DNA of 64,000 bases from Aeromicrobium sp. Root344 (GCF_001425755.1 NZ_LMDH01000001.1:303112-367111), one strand, 5' to 3'. Counted from the first letter of the stretch, positions 49,678 through 58,690 are shown. The notes: generated by a model not told the origin, from the sequence alone. Numbers and translations: made by a program.

Positions 49678-51051
49678 ATGGCCAAGCGGATCGGGCTGAA
49701 CGCCTTCAACATGACAGCGGCGGGGCATCAGAGCTCCGGCATGTGGAGACATCCCGCCAGCCAGGCGCATCGCTACAAGGACCTCGACCACTGGCTCGAC
49801 CTCGCCAAGACACTCGAGCGCGGACGCTTCGACGCGCTCTTCCTGGCAGACGTCCTGGGACCGTATGACGTCTACGGAGGCTCCGTGGACACGGCACTGC
49901 TCAACGGTATGCAGATCCCCGCGAACGATCCGTTCTCGTACATCTCCGGCATGGCTTCGGTCACCTCCAACCTGGGCTTTGCCGTCACGGGCTCGGCCAC
50001 CTTCGAGCACCCGTACCCGTTCGCCCGGCGCATGAGCACGCTGGACCACCTCACCAAGGGACGCATGGGCTGGAACGTCGTCACGTCCTACCTCGCCAGC
50101 GCCTCGCGCAACTTTGGAACCGAGCCACTCGACCACGACGACCGGTACGAGCTCGCAGAGGAGTTCATGACGGTCGTGTACAAGCTCTGGGAGCAGTCGT
50201 GGGAGGACGACGCCGTCGAGCTGGACAAGGAGCGCGGGGTGTTCGTCAACCCCAGCAAGGTGCACCCCATCCACCACAAAGGACGCTTCTTCGACGTGCA
50301 CGGCTTCAACATGGCCGAGCCCTCGCCGCAGCGGACTCCGACCATCTTCCAGGCCGGCGCCTCGTCGCGTGGACGCCAGTTCGCCGCCGAGCACGGTGAA
50401 GGGCTGTTCGTGAACGTGCTCAACTCCAACCTGAGCAAGGTGATCACCGACGACATCAGGACCCAGGCCGAGGCCGCCGGCCGGCAGCGTGACGACGTGA
50501 AGATCTTCACGATCCTGACGGCGGTCGTCGCAGACTCCGACGCAGAGGCCGAGCGCACGTACAAGGAGTACCAGCAGTACGCGTCGCCCGAAGGGGCGAT
50601 GGCGCTGTTCGGCGGGTTCTCGGGCGTCGACCTTTCCCAGTTCGATCCGAACACTCCTCTTGAGGCGATGGACACCAACGCGATCCAGACGGTGCTCAAC
50701 CTCTTCACCAAGCTCGACCCGTCACGCAAGTGGACGCCGGCAGACATCGCCAACCACATGAGCATCGGCGGCGTCGAGCCGGTGCTCGTCGGCAGCCCGG
50801 AGACGGTCGCCGACGAGATCGAGCGATGGATCGATGAGGGTGATCTCGACGGCATCAACCTGTCCTACGCCGTGACCCCGCATGACATCGAGGCTTTCGT
50901 CGACACTGTGGTGCCAGAGCTGCAGAAGCGGGGCCGGGTGTGGAAGGAGTACGAGGGCGAGACGCTGCGCGAGTACATCGCCGGACCGGGCAACACCCGG
51001 CTGTCCTCGACACACCCTGGCTCTCGGGTGGCCAGTGAGATGCCTGCCTGA
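49678..51051 (+). CDS. LLM-class flavin monooxygenase (NtaA/SnaA/DszA-like)
   Basis: 457 residues of the luciferase-like (beta/alpha)8-barrel family: FDALFLADVLGPYDVYGGSVDTALLNGMQIPANDPFSYISGMASVTSNLGFAVTGSATFEHPYPFARRMSTLDHLTKGRMGWNVVTS, then SPQRTPTIFQAGASSRGRQFAAEHGEGLFVN. The NtaA branch uses reduced FMN and O2 to oxidise amines, thio compounds or nitrogen-bearing chelators. A flavin reductase is needed and is not seen beside it. It converges on the nitrile hydratase operon. Confidence 0.92.
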   Translation: MAKRIGLNAFNMTAAGHQSSGMWRHPASQAHRYKDLDHWLDLAKTLERGRFDALFLADVLGPYDVYGGSVDTALLNGMQIPANDPFSYISGMASVTSNLGFAVTGSATFEHPYPFARRMSTLDHLTKGRMGWNVVTSYLASASRNFGTEPLDHDDRYELAEEFMTVVYKLWEQSWEDDAVELDKERGVFVNPSKVHPIHHKGRFFDVHGFNMAEPSPQRTPTIFQAGASSRGRQFAAEHGEGLFVNVLNSNLSKVITDDIRTQAEAAGRQRDDVKIFTILTAVVADSDAEAERTYKEYQQYASPEGAMALFGGFSGVDLSQFDPNTPLEAMDTNAIQTVLNLFTKLDPSRKWTPADIANHMSIGGVEPVLVGSPETVADEIERWIDEGDLDGINLSYAVTPHDIEAFVDTVVPELQKRGRVWKEYEGETLREYIAGPGNTRLSSTHPGSRVASEMPA

Positions 51052-51075
51052 GGCTGCGCACCGTACAACGAAAAT

Positions 51076-51112
51076 GGCCGCTGGTGCTCGAGTTGCTCGA
51101 GCACCAGCGGCC
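51076..51112. terminator. Bidirectional terminator between LLM and nitrile hydratase operons
   Basis: A perfect 17-bp stem (GGCCGCTGGTGCTCGAG and its complement) with a 3-base loop, preceded by AAAA and followed by CTTTCGTT. It serves both convergent genes. Confidence 0.85.
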
Positions 51113-51136
51113 CTTTCGTTCGCCCTCTTCCCGAGG

Positions 51137-51547
51137 TCAGACACCCGGGTCCACGGCGACGGGTTCGTAGTGGGGCTCGTGGTGGTTGCGGTTCGGCGGC
51201 GCGTCGAGCGCGTCGCGGACCCGCGCGTCGAGCGTCCCCCGGTCGACGAGGTCGTTGTTGCTCAGGACGGTCTCGACGGCGTTGACCCAGTGCTCGAAGT
51301 ACGACCACGACTCGGCTGCGGCATCGTTCGCACTCTCCCAGTCCTTGATCGACGCGATGAGCGCGGCTTGGAAGTCCGACCACTCGTACTGTCCCGACGT
51401 GTGCGCGGCGACCGCCAGCGCGAAGGCACGGAGCTGCCACGGCTCGTCGAAGGCCATGTCGTCGGACGCCAGGGGAAGACTCCTCACGAGACCATCGACC
51501 TTGTCCCGCCGACCATCTGCCCCAGACTGCGAGACCGCGCCGGTCAT
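51137..51547 (-). CDS. Nitrile hydratase accessory (activator) protein
   Basis: 136 residues from the ATG complement at 51545-51547. It contains MAFDEPWQLRAFALAVAAHTSGQYEWSDFQAALIASIKDWE and SYFEHWVNAVETVLSNNDLVDRGTLDARVRDALDAPPNRNHHEP, the fold shared by the P14K/NhlE-type activators and the nitrile hydratase beta N-terminus. It delivers cobalt and helps oxidise the metal-site cysteines of the alpha subunit. It follows alpha with a 4-bp overlap. Confidence 0.88.
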   Translation of the reverse strand: MTGAVSQSGADGRRDKVDGLVRSLPLASDDMAFDEPWQLRAFALAVAAHTSGQYEWSDFQAALIASIKDWESANDAAAESWSYFEHWVNAVETVLSNNDLVDRGTLDARVRDALDAPPNRNHHEPHYEPVAVDPGV

Positions 51548-52143
51548 GACGGCACCTGGACGGACCCGACACCGATCATGGCATCGCGACTCACCAGCGT
51601 GGCGAGCCGCTCCTCGTCCCAGCCCTCGGTGCCCTCGGGACGCTGGGGCAGCACCCAGTAGCGGATCTCCGAGCTCGAGTCCCAGATGCGGATCTCCCTG
51701 GACTCCTCGACGACATAGCCGAACTCGTCGGCCAGCAGCTTGCGCGGCTCGCGGATCATGCGGGACCGGTACTGAGGATCCTTGTACCAATTGGGCGGGG
51801 GGCCGAGCACGGGCCACGGATAGCAGGAGCACAGGGTGCAGACGATCGCGTGATGGACCTCCGGGGTGTCTTCGAGGACCACCATGTGCTCGCCCTGGCC
51901 GCCACCGATGCCGAGCTCCCGACATGCTGACGGCGCGTCCTCGAGCAGACGGGCCTTGAACTCGGAGTCGACCCAAGCCCTGGCCACGACACGAGCCCCG
52001 AGCTGCGGACCCACCTGGTTCTCGTAGATGTCGGCATAGTGGTCGATCATCTCGGCGGTCACCAGGCCCTGCTCGATCATCATCGACTCGAGCGCCTTGA
52101 CTCGCGCGGCAAGCTCCTCTGGCGTACGTCCGGCATTGCTCAT
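51544..52143 (-). CDS. Nitrile hydratase alpha subunit, Co-type
   Basis: 199 residues. The metal-binding loop is VCTLCSC (Cys102, Cys105, Ser106, Cys107). VCTLCSC, with Thr in second position, is the cobalt-type signature; iron enzymes have VCSLCSC. The downstream YPWPVLGPPPNWYKDPQYRSRMIREPRKLL is conserved. The enzyme hydrates a nitrile to the amide in the cytoplasm as an alpha-beta heterodimer. Start and stop overlap its neighbours (ATGA on both sides). Confidence 0.95.
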   Translation of the reverse strand: MSNAGRTPEELAARVKALESMMIEQGLVTAEMIDHYADIYENQVGPQLGARVVARAWVDSEFKARLLEDAPSACRELGIGGGQGEHMVVLEDTPEVHHAIVCTLCSCYPWPVLGPPPNWYKDPQYRSRMIREPRKLLADEFGYVVEESREIRIWDSSSEIRYWVLPQRPEGTEGWDEERLATLVSRDAMIGVGSVQVPS

Positions 52144-52847
52144 GCTCGTGCTCCTTCGTGGTGATCCATGAGTTCCAGATACGGCTCCCAGGCGTCGAAC
52201 GTCGAGGACACGTTCCTCTCGGCATGGTCCTCACCCCAGAGCTCGGCACCGTCGAACTGCACGGTGTACAAGTGCTGAGGGTCCTCCCCCAGCTCGTTGC
52301 CCGACGTGTCGGGATAGACGAACGAGCCCCTGTAGGCGACGATCGATCCCGCCTTCCCGCGTACGTATCTGGCGAGGCGAGTGTGCCCGCGGGGAGCGAA
52401 GCTGCGCATACGGACCAGGTCCCCGACCTCGAAGCGCCTGGGCTCATCCGTCGGTCGTGTCGCCGGCGAGCCTCCAGCCACCACGGCGTCGACGAACTCG
52501 ATCAGGGCCGGGTTCGGATCATGCTTCGGCATGCCCTTGTCCGGGTCGTCCAGGTATTCCTGCGTGCGGCGGTCGAGCTCGGCCGCGTCGATGTGACCCT
52601 TGAGAACTCCGTGACGTTCAAAGGTGGAGAGCCAGTGCTCGTAATACGTTGACGTCAGGTAGTGCACCGGATCCATCAGCTCGATGCCGTGCCTGAAGGA
52701 GTCGATGTTGAACCATCCACCGGCGAAGCAGCCCAGCTGCAGACCGAAGACGACCCGCTCCCAGTCCTCATGGAAGGCCGGCTCCGATGGCGTCGGGTTC
52801 ACGGCACCGAACCCGTCAGTGCCGCCCAGGTCGAACACCCCGTTCAT
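52140..52847 (-). CDS. Nitrile hydratase beta subunit
   Basis: 235 residues: MNGVFDLGGTDGFGAVNP, the conserved start, then VHYLTSTYYEHWLSTFERHGVLKGHIDAAELDRRTQEYLDDP, and the SH3-like C-terminal RFEVGDLVRMRSFAPRGHTRLARYVRGKAGSIVAYRGSFVYPD, which ends with the LYTVQFDGAELWG barrel strand. The beta-alpha-activator gene order is the one of cobalt-type operons. It overlaps the amidase stop by 4 bp. Confidence 0.95.
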   Translation of the reverse strand: MNGVFDLGGTDGFGAVNPTPSEPAFHEDWERVVFGLQLGCFAGGWFNIDSFRHGIELMDPVHYLTSTYYEHWLSTFERHGVLKGHIDAAELDRRTQEYLDDPDKGMPKHDPNPALIEFVDAVVAGGSPATRPTDEPRRFEVGDLVRMRSFAPRGHTRLARYVRGKAGSIVAYRGSFVYPDTSGNELGEDPQHLYTVQFDGAELWGEDHAERNVSSTFDAWEPYLELMDHHEGARA

Positions 52848-54385
52848 GTTGTCTCCTCATGTCCTGGGAGTCGCGGAAAGCCCCCGGCCTCGTCCTCCAC
52901 TGCTCGCGCCACTCGGAGCACGGTGGCGTCATCGAATTGCTTGCCCACCACCATCATGCCCACCGGCAGGCCATCGACCATGCCAGCGGGAACCGAGCAG
53001 GCGGGGTGACCGGTGACGTCGAATGCCGACGTGTTGACCAGCTGTTCGCTCCCGACCGCCAGGACCTCGAGGACTGATGCGTCGCTGCCCGGCAGCGGAC
53101 TCGCCGCGATCGGCGACGTGGGCATGACCAAGACGTCATAGCGACTGAGCGCCTCGTCGTAGGCAGCCGACAGCGTCCGCTCGAGGTTGCGAGCCATCGC
53201 GTAGTGACGCCCGAACGCGACATCGCGTGTGTGCCGCCCATTCAGCATCGCCATCTTGACCGAGGCGGGGAGCTGATCAGGCGACTCGCGCCACTGAGCA
53301 CCGTAGAAGGCCAACATGTCCTCGTCGTAGCGACCCTTCCAGCCCGTTCCGAATGCGTTTCCCTCGACGAGCTGTGTCAGTCCCCCTTCGAACGCGATCA
53401 CCGCGAAGAGCGCAGGGGCCATCCGGTGCCACGGAATCGACACCTCCTCGACGCTCACACCAGCCGAACGAAGGCTTTCGGCGCGGGCGCGCACGGCCTC
53501 GTCGACGCGAGGGTCCGAGTTGGCATGCCCGAAGCCTTCGGTCACGACTCCGACCCGCAGACCGCGCGCGCCTCGAGCCGATTCCGCGACGTAGTCCACT
53601 GGTTCCCACGTGCGTGGCTGCCGCGGATCGAGTCCGTCGGGTCCGGCGATGACGCCCAGCAGCTTTGCTGCGTCGGCGACCGTACGGGCCGTGGGCCCGA
53701 GATGGTCCAGGGAGTTCTCCACCGGCATGGCGCCTGTGTACGGGACCAGGCCCCATGTTGGCTTGTGCCCCACCAGCCCGAGCCACGCCGCGGGGATGCG
53801 AATCGAGCCGCCCTGGTCACCGGAGATCGCCAGATCGGCCTCTCCTGTCGCGACGAGGACGCCGCTCCCGCTGGACGACCCACCGGACGACCTGCTGGGA
53901 TCCCAAGGGTTGCGCACGGGACCCGGGTTGCTCGTGTGCGAACCAGCCGACATGCAGAGGTCCTCGCACACCGTCTTGCCCGTGATGACAGCGCCGGCCG
54001 CGAGAAGCCTGGAGACGACTGTCGCGTCGTACGAGGGGGTGAAACCCTCAAGCGTCCGGGAGCCGTTCATCATGGGTACGCCCGCGACGCTCGTGTTGTC
54101 CTTGACCACGACGCGCTGCCCGGCGAGCGGCCCGTCTTCTCGTTCCTGGATCTCGGTCTTGACGTACCAGGCGCCCCACGGGTTCTCCGCCTCCGACGGG
54201 CGACTCCACGCCCGGTCTGGTGATTGCGGGGCGATCTCGTTGTGGGCGGCTTCCACGACGTCCCAAGCCTCGAGCGCTCCGTGAATGGCATCCCGGTACT
54301 GCGTCAGCTCGGACGGCGGGACCTTGAGTCCATAGCCCGCGGCGATGACCTCGAGCGACTGAAGATCGGGGCGATTGATCGGCAT
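52844..54385 (-). CDS. Amidase (amidase-signature family)
   Basis: 513 residues. The Ser-cisSer-Lys triad is readable: Lys95 in VVVKDNTS, Ser170 in SSGGSSSG, Ser194 in GDQGGSIRIPAA; spacing 75 and 24 equals that of FAAH. It hydrolyses the amide made by nitrile hydratase to a carboxylic acid and ammonia. It is the first gene of the nitrile operon, translationally coupled to beta, alpha and the activator. Confidence 0.95.
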   Translation of the reverse strand: MPINRPDLQSLEVIAAGYGLKVPPSELTQYRDAIHGALEAWDVVEAAHNEIAPQSPDRAWSRPSEAENPWGAWYVKTEIQEREDGPLAGQRVVVKDNTSVAGVPMMNGSRTLEGFTPSYDATVVSRLLAAGAVITGKTVCEDLCMSAGSHTSNPGPVRNPWDPSRSSGGSSSGSGVLVATGEADLAISGDQGGSIRIPAAWLGLVGHKPTWGLVPYTGAMPVENSLDHLGPTARTVADAAKLLGVIAGPDGLDPRQPRTWEPVDYVAESARGARGLRVGVVTEGFGHANSDPRVDEAVRARAESLRSAGVSVEEVSIPWHRMAPALFAVIAFEGGLTQLVEGNAFGTGWKGRYDEDMLAFYGAQWRESPDQLPASVKMAMLNGRHTRDVAFGRHYAMARNLERTLSAAYDEALSRYDVLVMPTSPIAASPLPGSDASVLEVLAVGSEQLVNTSAFDVTGHPACSVPAGMVDGLPVGMMVVGKQFDDATVLRVARAVEDEAGGFPRLPGHEETT

Positions 54386-54458
54386 GGAATCTCACTTCGT
54401 CGACGAGAAGGGTGTCGCCAGCCCAGGACCCCTCAAAGATGTCACCTGGAAGTGACCT

Positions 54459-54476
54459 GAGTCACCCGACTGACTC
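54459..54476. promoter_or_regulatory. Operator-like palindrome, nitrile operon side
   Basis: GAGTCA-CCCGAC-TGACTC, perfect 6-bp arms, 74 bp from the amidase start. It shares CGACTGACT with the 45241 site. Confidence 0.45.
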
Positions 54477-54618
54477 ATCGTTTCCCGGACCGCCGTCTGG
54501 TCGGTACGGGGATCCTCCAGACATTGATTCCACGACTTCGCGTTAACCCCAAAGCACTTCCGGACCGAGACAGTTCCTCACACATCTCGCCATAGGTACG
54601 CCCTGCCGCGGCCGGTTA

Positions 54619-54635
54619 CGGACTTCCCAAGTCCG
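54619..54635. promoter_or_regulatory. Palindrome, ABC importer side
   Basis: CGGACTT-CCC-AAGTCCG, 7-bp arms; another AAGTCC follows at 54645. About 110 bp upstream of the binding-protein start; operator or hairpin. Confidence 0.35.
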
Positions 54636-54745
54636 AGGTCACAAAGTCCTCGCCTTTCCCAACGACGGCGGACTGACGGTGTGGCCAAACTCACCACAAC
54701 CACCAACGTGGCGAGTCGTCCGGCTCGCCAGAAGGAGTAACCACC

Positions 54746-55990
54746 ATGGCAGCAATTCCCGGCAACATCGCCGGCCGTATCCGTCGGGGCACGGCAGGAC
54801 GGCGTCGCGGTCATCGAGCAGGGCTCGTGCTCGTGAGCGCCAGCATGCTCGCCCTCGCTGCCTGCGGAGGATCCGCGGACGGCAAAGGCGGTACCTCCGA
54901 TACTTCCTCGGCCGTCGTCGCGGAGGCCAAGGCCGCGGTGGCCAAGTACCGCGAAGGCACCGACAGGGCACTGCCGACCAGCGCCCCGAAGCCGGAGGCC
55001 GGCAAGAACGTGTGGTTGATCTCGTGCACGCAGGCGGGTGAGGGGTGTGCCACGCCCGCGGCAGGTGCCAAGGAGGCCGCCGCCGTCATCGGCTGGGACC
55101 TCACGATCGTCGACGGCAAGGGCCGCCCCGACGTGTTCGCCAATGGCGTCCGCTCCGCGATCGCCGACAAGGCCGATGGCCTCATCCTCGACGTCATCGA
55201 CTGCGTGGCTGCGAAGAGCGCCCTGCAGGATGCGAAGAAGGCCGGCATCAAGATCTTCGCCTTCTACGCCTTCGACTGCAACGATCCGATCCTCAAGTCG
55301 AAGGACAAGCCGCTGTTCGACGCCCAGCTCAGCTTCGGCGACGACATGTCCTACATCGACTACTTCGAGAAGAAGCAGGCGCGCAGTGTCGCCGACTACG
55401 TCATCGCCAAGACCAATGGCAAGGCGAAGATCATCGAGTTCACCGAGGATGACATCCTGGTCGCCCAGCACCTCAACAAGGGCTTCGAGGATCGCATCAA
55501 GGAATGCGCCGGGTGCGAGATCGTGAAGAAGGTCCCGTTCAACCTCGATGACTTCGTCACCGGCAAGCTGGGTGGCAAGGCAGACGCCGCACTCACCCAG
55601 AACCCTGATGCCAATGTCCTCTACTCCCCGTACGACTCCGCGCTGACCGTCGGCATTGCTCAGGCAGTTGCGGCGTCGGGTCGCAACGACGACATCCTGG
55701 TGACGGGCAACGAGGGGCTCAGCCCCAACATCGGTTTCGTGCGAGGCAACAAGGGCCAGGACTTCATCGCAGGTGTCCCGTCACGGTGGGCTGGTTGGGC
55801 CGCCATCGACAGCATGAACCGGCTCCTGCAGGGCAAGCCCCAAGTCGATCAGGGCATGGGTTTCCAGACGATCGACGCCGAGGGGCCGTTCCCGAAGCAG
55901 ACGACCTTCTACGACGGGAACATCGACAAGAACGGCATGCCCAAACAGGACTACGTCGCCAACTTCAAGAAGATCTGGGACGCATCTTGA
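54746..55990 (+). CDS. ABC transporter substrate-binding lipoprotein (PBP1-like)
   Basis: 414 residues. Signal ends SMLALAAC with Cys40. It is a paralogue of the 14160 binding protein: both have a SC...C segment (ISCTQAGEGCATPAAGAKEAAAVIGW), a KADGLILD-type strand and a C-x2-C pair (KECAGCEIV against KKYCSSCSV). The mature domain ends GNIDKNGMPKQDYVANFKKIWDAS. It probably captures the nitrile, amide or amine substrate. Its stop overlaps the TTG start of the ATPase. Confidence 0.9.
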   Translation: MAAIPGNIAGRIRRGTAGRRRGHRAGLVLVSASMLALAACGGSADGKGGTSDTSSAVVAEAKAAVAKYREGTDRALPTSAPKPEAGKNVWLISCTQAGEGCATPAAGAKEAAAVIGWDLTIVDGKGRPDVFANGVRSAIADKADGLILDVIDCVAAKSALQDAKKAGIKIFAFYAFDCNDPILKSKDKPLFDAQLSFGDDMSYIDYFEKKQARSVADYVIAKTNGKAKIIEFTEDDILVAQHLNKGFEDRIKECAGCEIVKKVPFNLDDFVTGKLGGKADAALTQNPDANVLYSPYDSALTVGIAQAVAASGRNDDILVTGNEGLSPNIGFVRGNKGQDFIAGVPSRWAGWAAIDSMNRLLQGKPQVDQGMGFQTIDAEGPFPKQTTFYDGNIDKNGMPKQDYVANFKKIWDAS

Positions 55991-57534
55991 CCGAGAACAC
56001 CGGTGGTGCGCAGGACGTCGTCCTGCGCACCACCGGGCTCAGCAAGACCTTCGCTGGGATCACCGTCCTCCGGGATGCCCACCTGGAGGTCACGCGGGGC
56101 GAGATCCACGCCCTGCTCGGGGGTAACGGTTCAGGCAAGTCGACGCTGATCAAGGTGCTCGCAGGCGTCTATGGTGCCGACGCCGGGGGCCGCATCGACG
56201 TCCAGGACATCTCGGCTCCAGCAGACGAATGGTCACCCACAGTTGCTCGCAGCGCGGGTTTGCACTTCGTGCACCAGGACCCGGCTGTGTTCGGCCCCCT
56301 GACGGTGGCAGAGAACCTTGCCATCGGCAGAGGGTTTGTCCAGTCCGTCGGCGGCCGTATCGACTGGCCGGCCAGCCGACGCCGGGCGGCGGAGGTCCTC
56401 GAACGGTTCTCCATCGATGTCTCGCCGAAGACGCTGGTGTCGAACCTGCGCCCTGCCGACCGCACCATGCTGTCGATCGCGAGGGCTCTGCAGGACCAGG
56501 AGGGGGCCCACGACGGCGTGCTCGTGCTGGACGAGCCGACTGCGTCACTGCCCGCGTGGGAGGTCGACATCTTGCTCGCCGCACTGCGCAAGTACGCCGC
56601 GGCTGGGCAGACCATCCTCTACGTCAGTCATCGCCTCCCCGAGATCCTCGAGCTGGCCGACCGGGTGACGGTCCTTCGGGACGGGGTTCAGGTTGCTACG
56701 CGGGACGTCGCCGGACTGGATGAGCGGACGCTGGTCGAGCTCATCGCCGGTCGCGACCTCGAGAGGGTCTTCCCAGAGCGCCCTGACACGGTGTCCGACG
56801 ACGTCGTCCTTTCGGTGCGCGGATTGTCCGCCGGACCCTTGAAGGATGTCGACTTCGATCTTCATCGCGGCGAGGTGCTCGGCGTGGCTGGACTGCTCGG
56901 CTCAGGCCGCACGACCTTGCTGCGATCCCTCTTCGGAGATCGGCCCGCCGATTCCGGCGAGATGACCCTCCAAGGCACCAGATTCGCTCCCCGCCGCCCC
57001 TCCGCGGCGATGAAGGCCGGCATCGCCATGGTCCCCGAAGACCGCGGCAGCGAAGGCCTGTTCGGGTCGCTCTCGGTGCGGGAGAACCTGTCGGCCGCCA
57101 CCGTTTCGCGCTATTGGTCGCGAGCCCGCCTCCAGCACGGCCGCGAACGCGGCGACGCTCGCGACTTGGTCACTGCCTACGGAGTGCGTCCCGCCAGCGA
57201 CGTCCCGGTCGCAGGCACGCTCTCGGGCGGCAACCAGCAGAAGATCGTCATGGCGCGATGGCTGCGTCGCGAGCCCGTCGTGCTGCTGCTCGACGAGCCG
57301 ACCCAAGGAGTCGACGTCCAGGCTCGCTCGGAGATCTACGAGCACATTCGTCGTGCAGTGGCGCGCGGGTCATCGGTGCTGCTCGTCACCTCTGACTTCG
57401 AGGAGCTGGCGCACCTGTCCGATCGGGTGGTGGTGCTGCGGGAGGGTCGTGTGGCCGCGGAGGCGCGTGGCGACGATCTCGACCCGCAACGACTGACCGA
57501 ACTGTCCTACCTATCCAAGGAGATCTCCGCATGA
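55987..57534 (+). CDS. Sugar-type ABC transporter ATP-binding protein, two fused NBDs
   Basis: 515 residues starting at TTG (55987) inside the previous stop (TTGA); no nearer ATG has a ribosome site. NBD1: Walker A GGNGSGKSTLIKVLAG, Walker B LVLDEPTASLPAW and a degenerate signature (NLRPADRTMLSIARALQ). NBD2: SGGNQQKIVMARWL, LLLDEPTQGVD, with GLLGSGRTTLLRSLFG in its Walker A position. Same organisation as the ATPase at 16435. The TTG start suggests coupling-dependent translation. Confidence 0.9.
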   Translation: MTENTGGAQDVVLRTTGLSKTFAGITVLRDAHLEVTRGEIHALLGGNGSGKSTLIKVLAGVYGADAGGRIDVQDISAPADEWSPTVARSAGLHFVHQDPAVFGPLTVAENLAIGRGFVQSVGGRIDWPASRRRAAEVLERFSIDVSPKTLVSNLRPADRTMLSIARALQDQEGAHDGVLVLDEPTASLPAWEVDILLAALRKYAAAGQTILYVSHRLPEILELADRVTVLRDGVQVATRDVAGLDERTLVELIAGRDLERVFPERPDTVSDDVVLSVRGLSAGPLKDVDFDLHRGEVLGVAGLLGSGRTTLLRSLFGDRPADSGEMTLQGTRFAPRRPSAAMKAGIAMVPEDRGSEGLFGSLSVRENLSAATVSRYWSRARLQHGRERGDARDLVTAYGVRPASDVPVAGTLSGGNQQKIVMARWLRREPVVLLLDEPTQGVDVQARSEIYEHIRRAVARGSSVLLVTSDFEELAHLSDRVVVLREGRVAAEARGDDLDPQRLTELSYLSKEISA

Positions 57535-58556
57535 GCACCGTGACCAACACAGAGCCTGAACAGAAGACAATCCCCATGTCCCCGCGGCGCGGCCGACCAG
57601 GGCTCTCGGTGATGCTCGAGAAGTACGCCTTGGCCGCGATGTTCATCGTCCTCTGCCTGGCCTTCTCGACGATGAGCTCGACAGCGGAGACCTTCCCAAC
57701 ACTGGCCAACATCAAGAACGTGCTGGGCAGCGAGTCCGTCATCGCGATCGCAGCGCTGGCCTCGATCCTCCCGCTCACCTGTGGTCAGTTCGACCTTTCG
57801 GTGGGCGCGATCATCGGCCTGTCCTCGATCGTGACGGCAAGCGCGGCTGCGACGCACGACCTGCCTGTGGTGGTCGCGGTCCTGGCCGGTGTCCTGGCCG
57901 GAGCGGTGGTGGGGGCGTTCAACGGCTGGCTCGTTGCCTACCGAGGGGTCAATGCCCTCATTGCCACGTTGGGCACGTCGACGCTCGTCGCCGGTCTCAT
58001 CAGCCTGTACACCGACAACCAAATCATCAGTGTGGGCATCCCGGAAGGTCTGACAAACCTGGGATCGGGAGACCTTCTGGGCATTCCCCGTCCGGTGTAC
58101 GCCATCGTCATCGTGGCGCTGTTCGTCTACTACCTGCTGCGTCACACCCCCTACGGACGCTACCTCTCGTCAGTGGGTGCCAGCCCAGCGTCAGCACGCC
58201 TGGTCGGACTGAACGTGCCTCGGATGATCCTGTCGAGCTTCGTGCTGTCCGGAGCGCTTTCTGGGATCGCGGGTGTCCTCCTGCTTGCACGCGCCGGCAC
58301 CGCGAACCCTCAGGTCGGCCCCGGCTTCACCCTCGCCGCGTTGTCGGCGGCGTTCCTGGGGGCCACCGCGATCCGTCCCGGCACCTTCAACGTGCCCGGC
58401 ACGCTGCTCGGCGTCCTGTTCGTCGCCATCAGTGTCAACGGGCTCGTGCTGGCCGGTGCCGCGGACTGGGTCGAGCCGACGTTCAACGGCGCCGCGCTGC
58501 TCGTCGCGGTCACGCTGTCGACGGCCATCGCCCGGCGGCGGACCGGGCAGAGCTGA
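57531..58556 (+). CDS. ABC transporter permease (RbsC-like)
   Basis: 341 residues with about nine membrane segments; IAIAALASILPLTCGQFDLSVGAIIGLSSIVTASAAA is the RbsC-like block, then VNALIATLGTSTLVAGLISLYTDNQ and VGASPASARLVGLNVPRMIL (coupling loop). ATGA overlap with the ATPase. Completes the importer divergent from the nitrile operon. Confidence 0.92.
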   Translation: MSTVTNTEPEQKTIPMSPRRGRPGLSVMLEKYALAAMFIVLCLAFSTMSSTAETFPTLANIKNVLGSESVIAIAALASILPLTCGQFDLSVGAIIGLSSIVTASAAATHDLPVVVAVLAGVLAGAVVGAFNGWLVAYRGVNALIATLGTSTLVAGLISLYTDNQIISVGIPEGLTNLGSGDLLGIPRPVYAIVIVALFVYYLLRHTPYGRYLSSVGASPASARLVGLNVPRMILSSFVLSGALSGIAGVLLLARAGTANPQVGPGFTLAALSAAFLGATAIRPGTFNVPGTLLGVLFVAISVNGLVLAGAADWVEPTFNGAALLVAVTLSTAIARRRTGQS

Positions 58557-58573
58557 CCGCTCACCGAGGACCG

Positions 58574-58615
58574 CAGCGACGCTCTGGAGCGCTTACTCCA
58601 GGGCGTCGCTGTTTT
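58574..58615 (+). terminator. Terminator after the ABC importer operon
   Basis: CAGCGACGCTCTGGAG - CGCTTA - CTCCAGGGCGTCGCTG: 16-position stem with one G-T pair, followed by TTTT. A textbook rho-independent terminator. Confidence 0.85.
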
Positions 58616-58690
58616 CTGTGTGTGTACGAACAGGCACCGCAACAGGCCATGTGGGATGCGGGTGTCGCGAGCCGAGCCCGCGAAATGGTG

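Larger units (their letters stand above)
54386..54745. promoter_or_regulatory. Divergent promoter region, amidase/ABC importer
   Basis: 360 bp between the amidase (minus) and the ABC binding-protein (plus) genes. It contains two palindromes (54459-54476, 54619-54635) and a TTGATTCC/TTCGCGTTAACC stretch near 54525-54545. It likely carries both operon promoters; no TetR or IclR gene lies inside. Confidence 0.6.
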
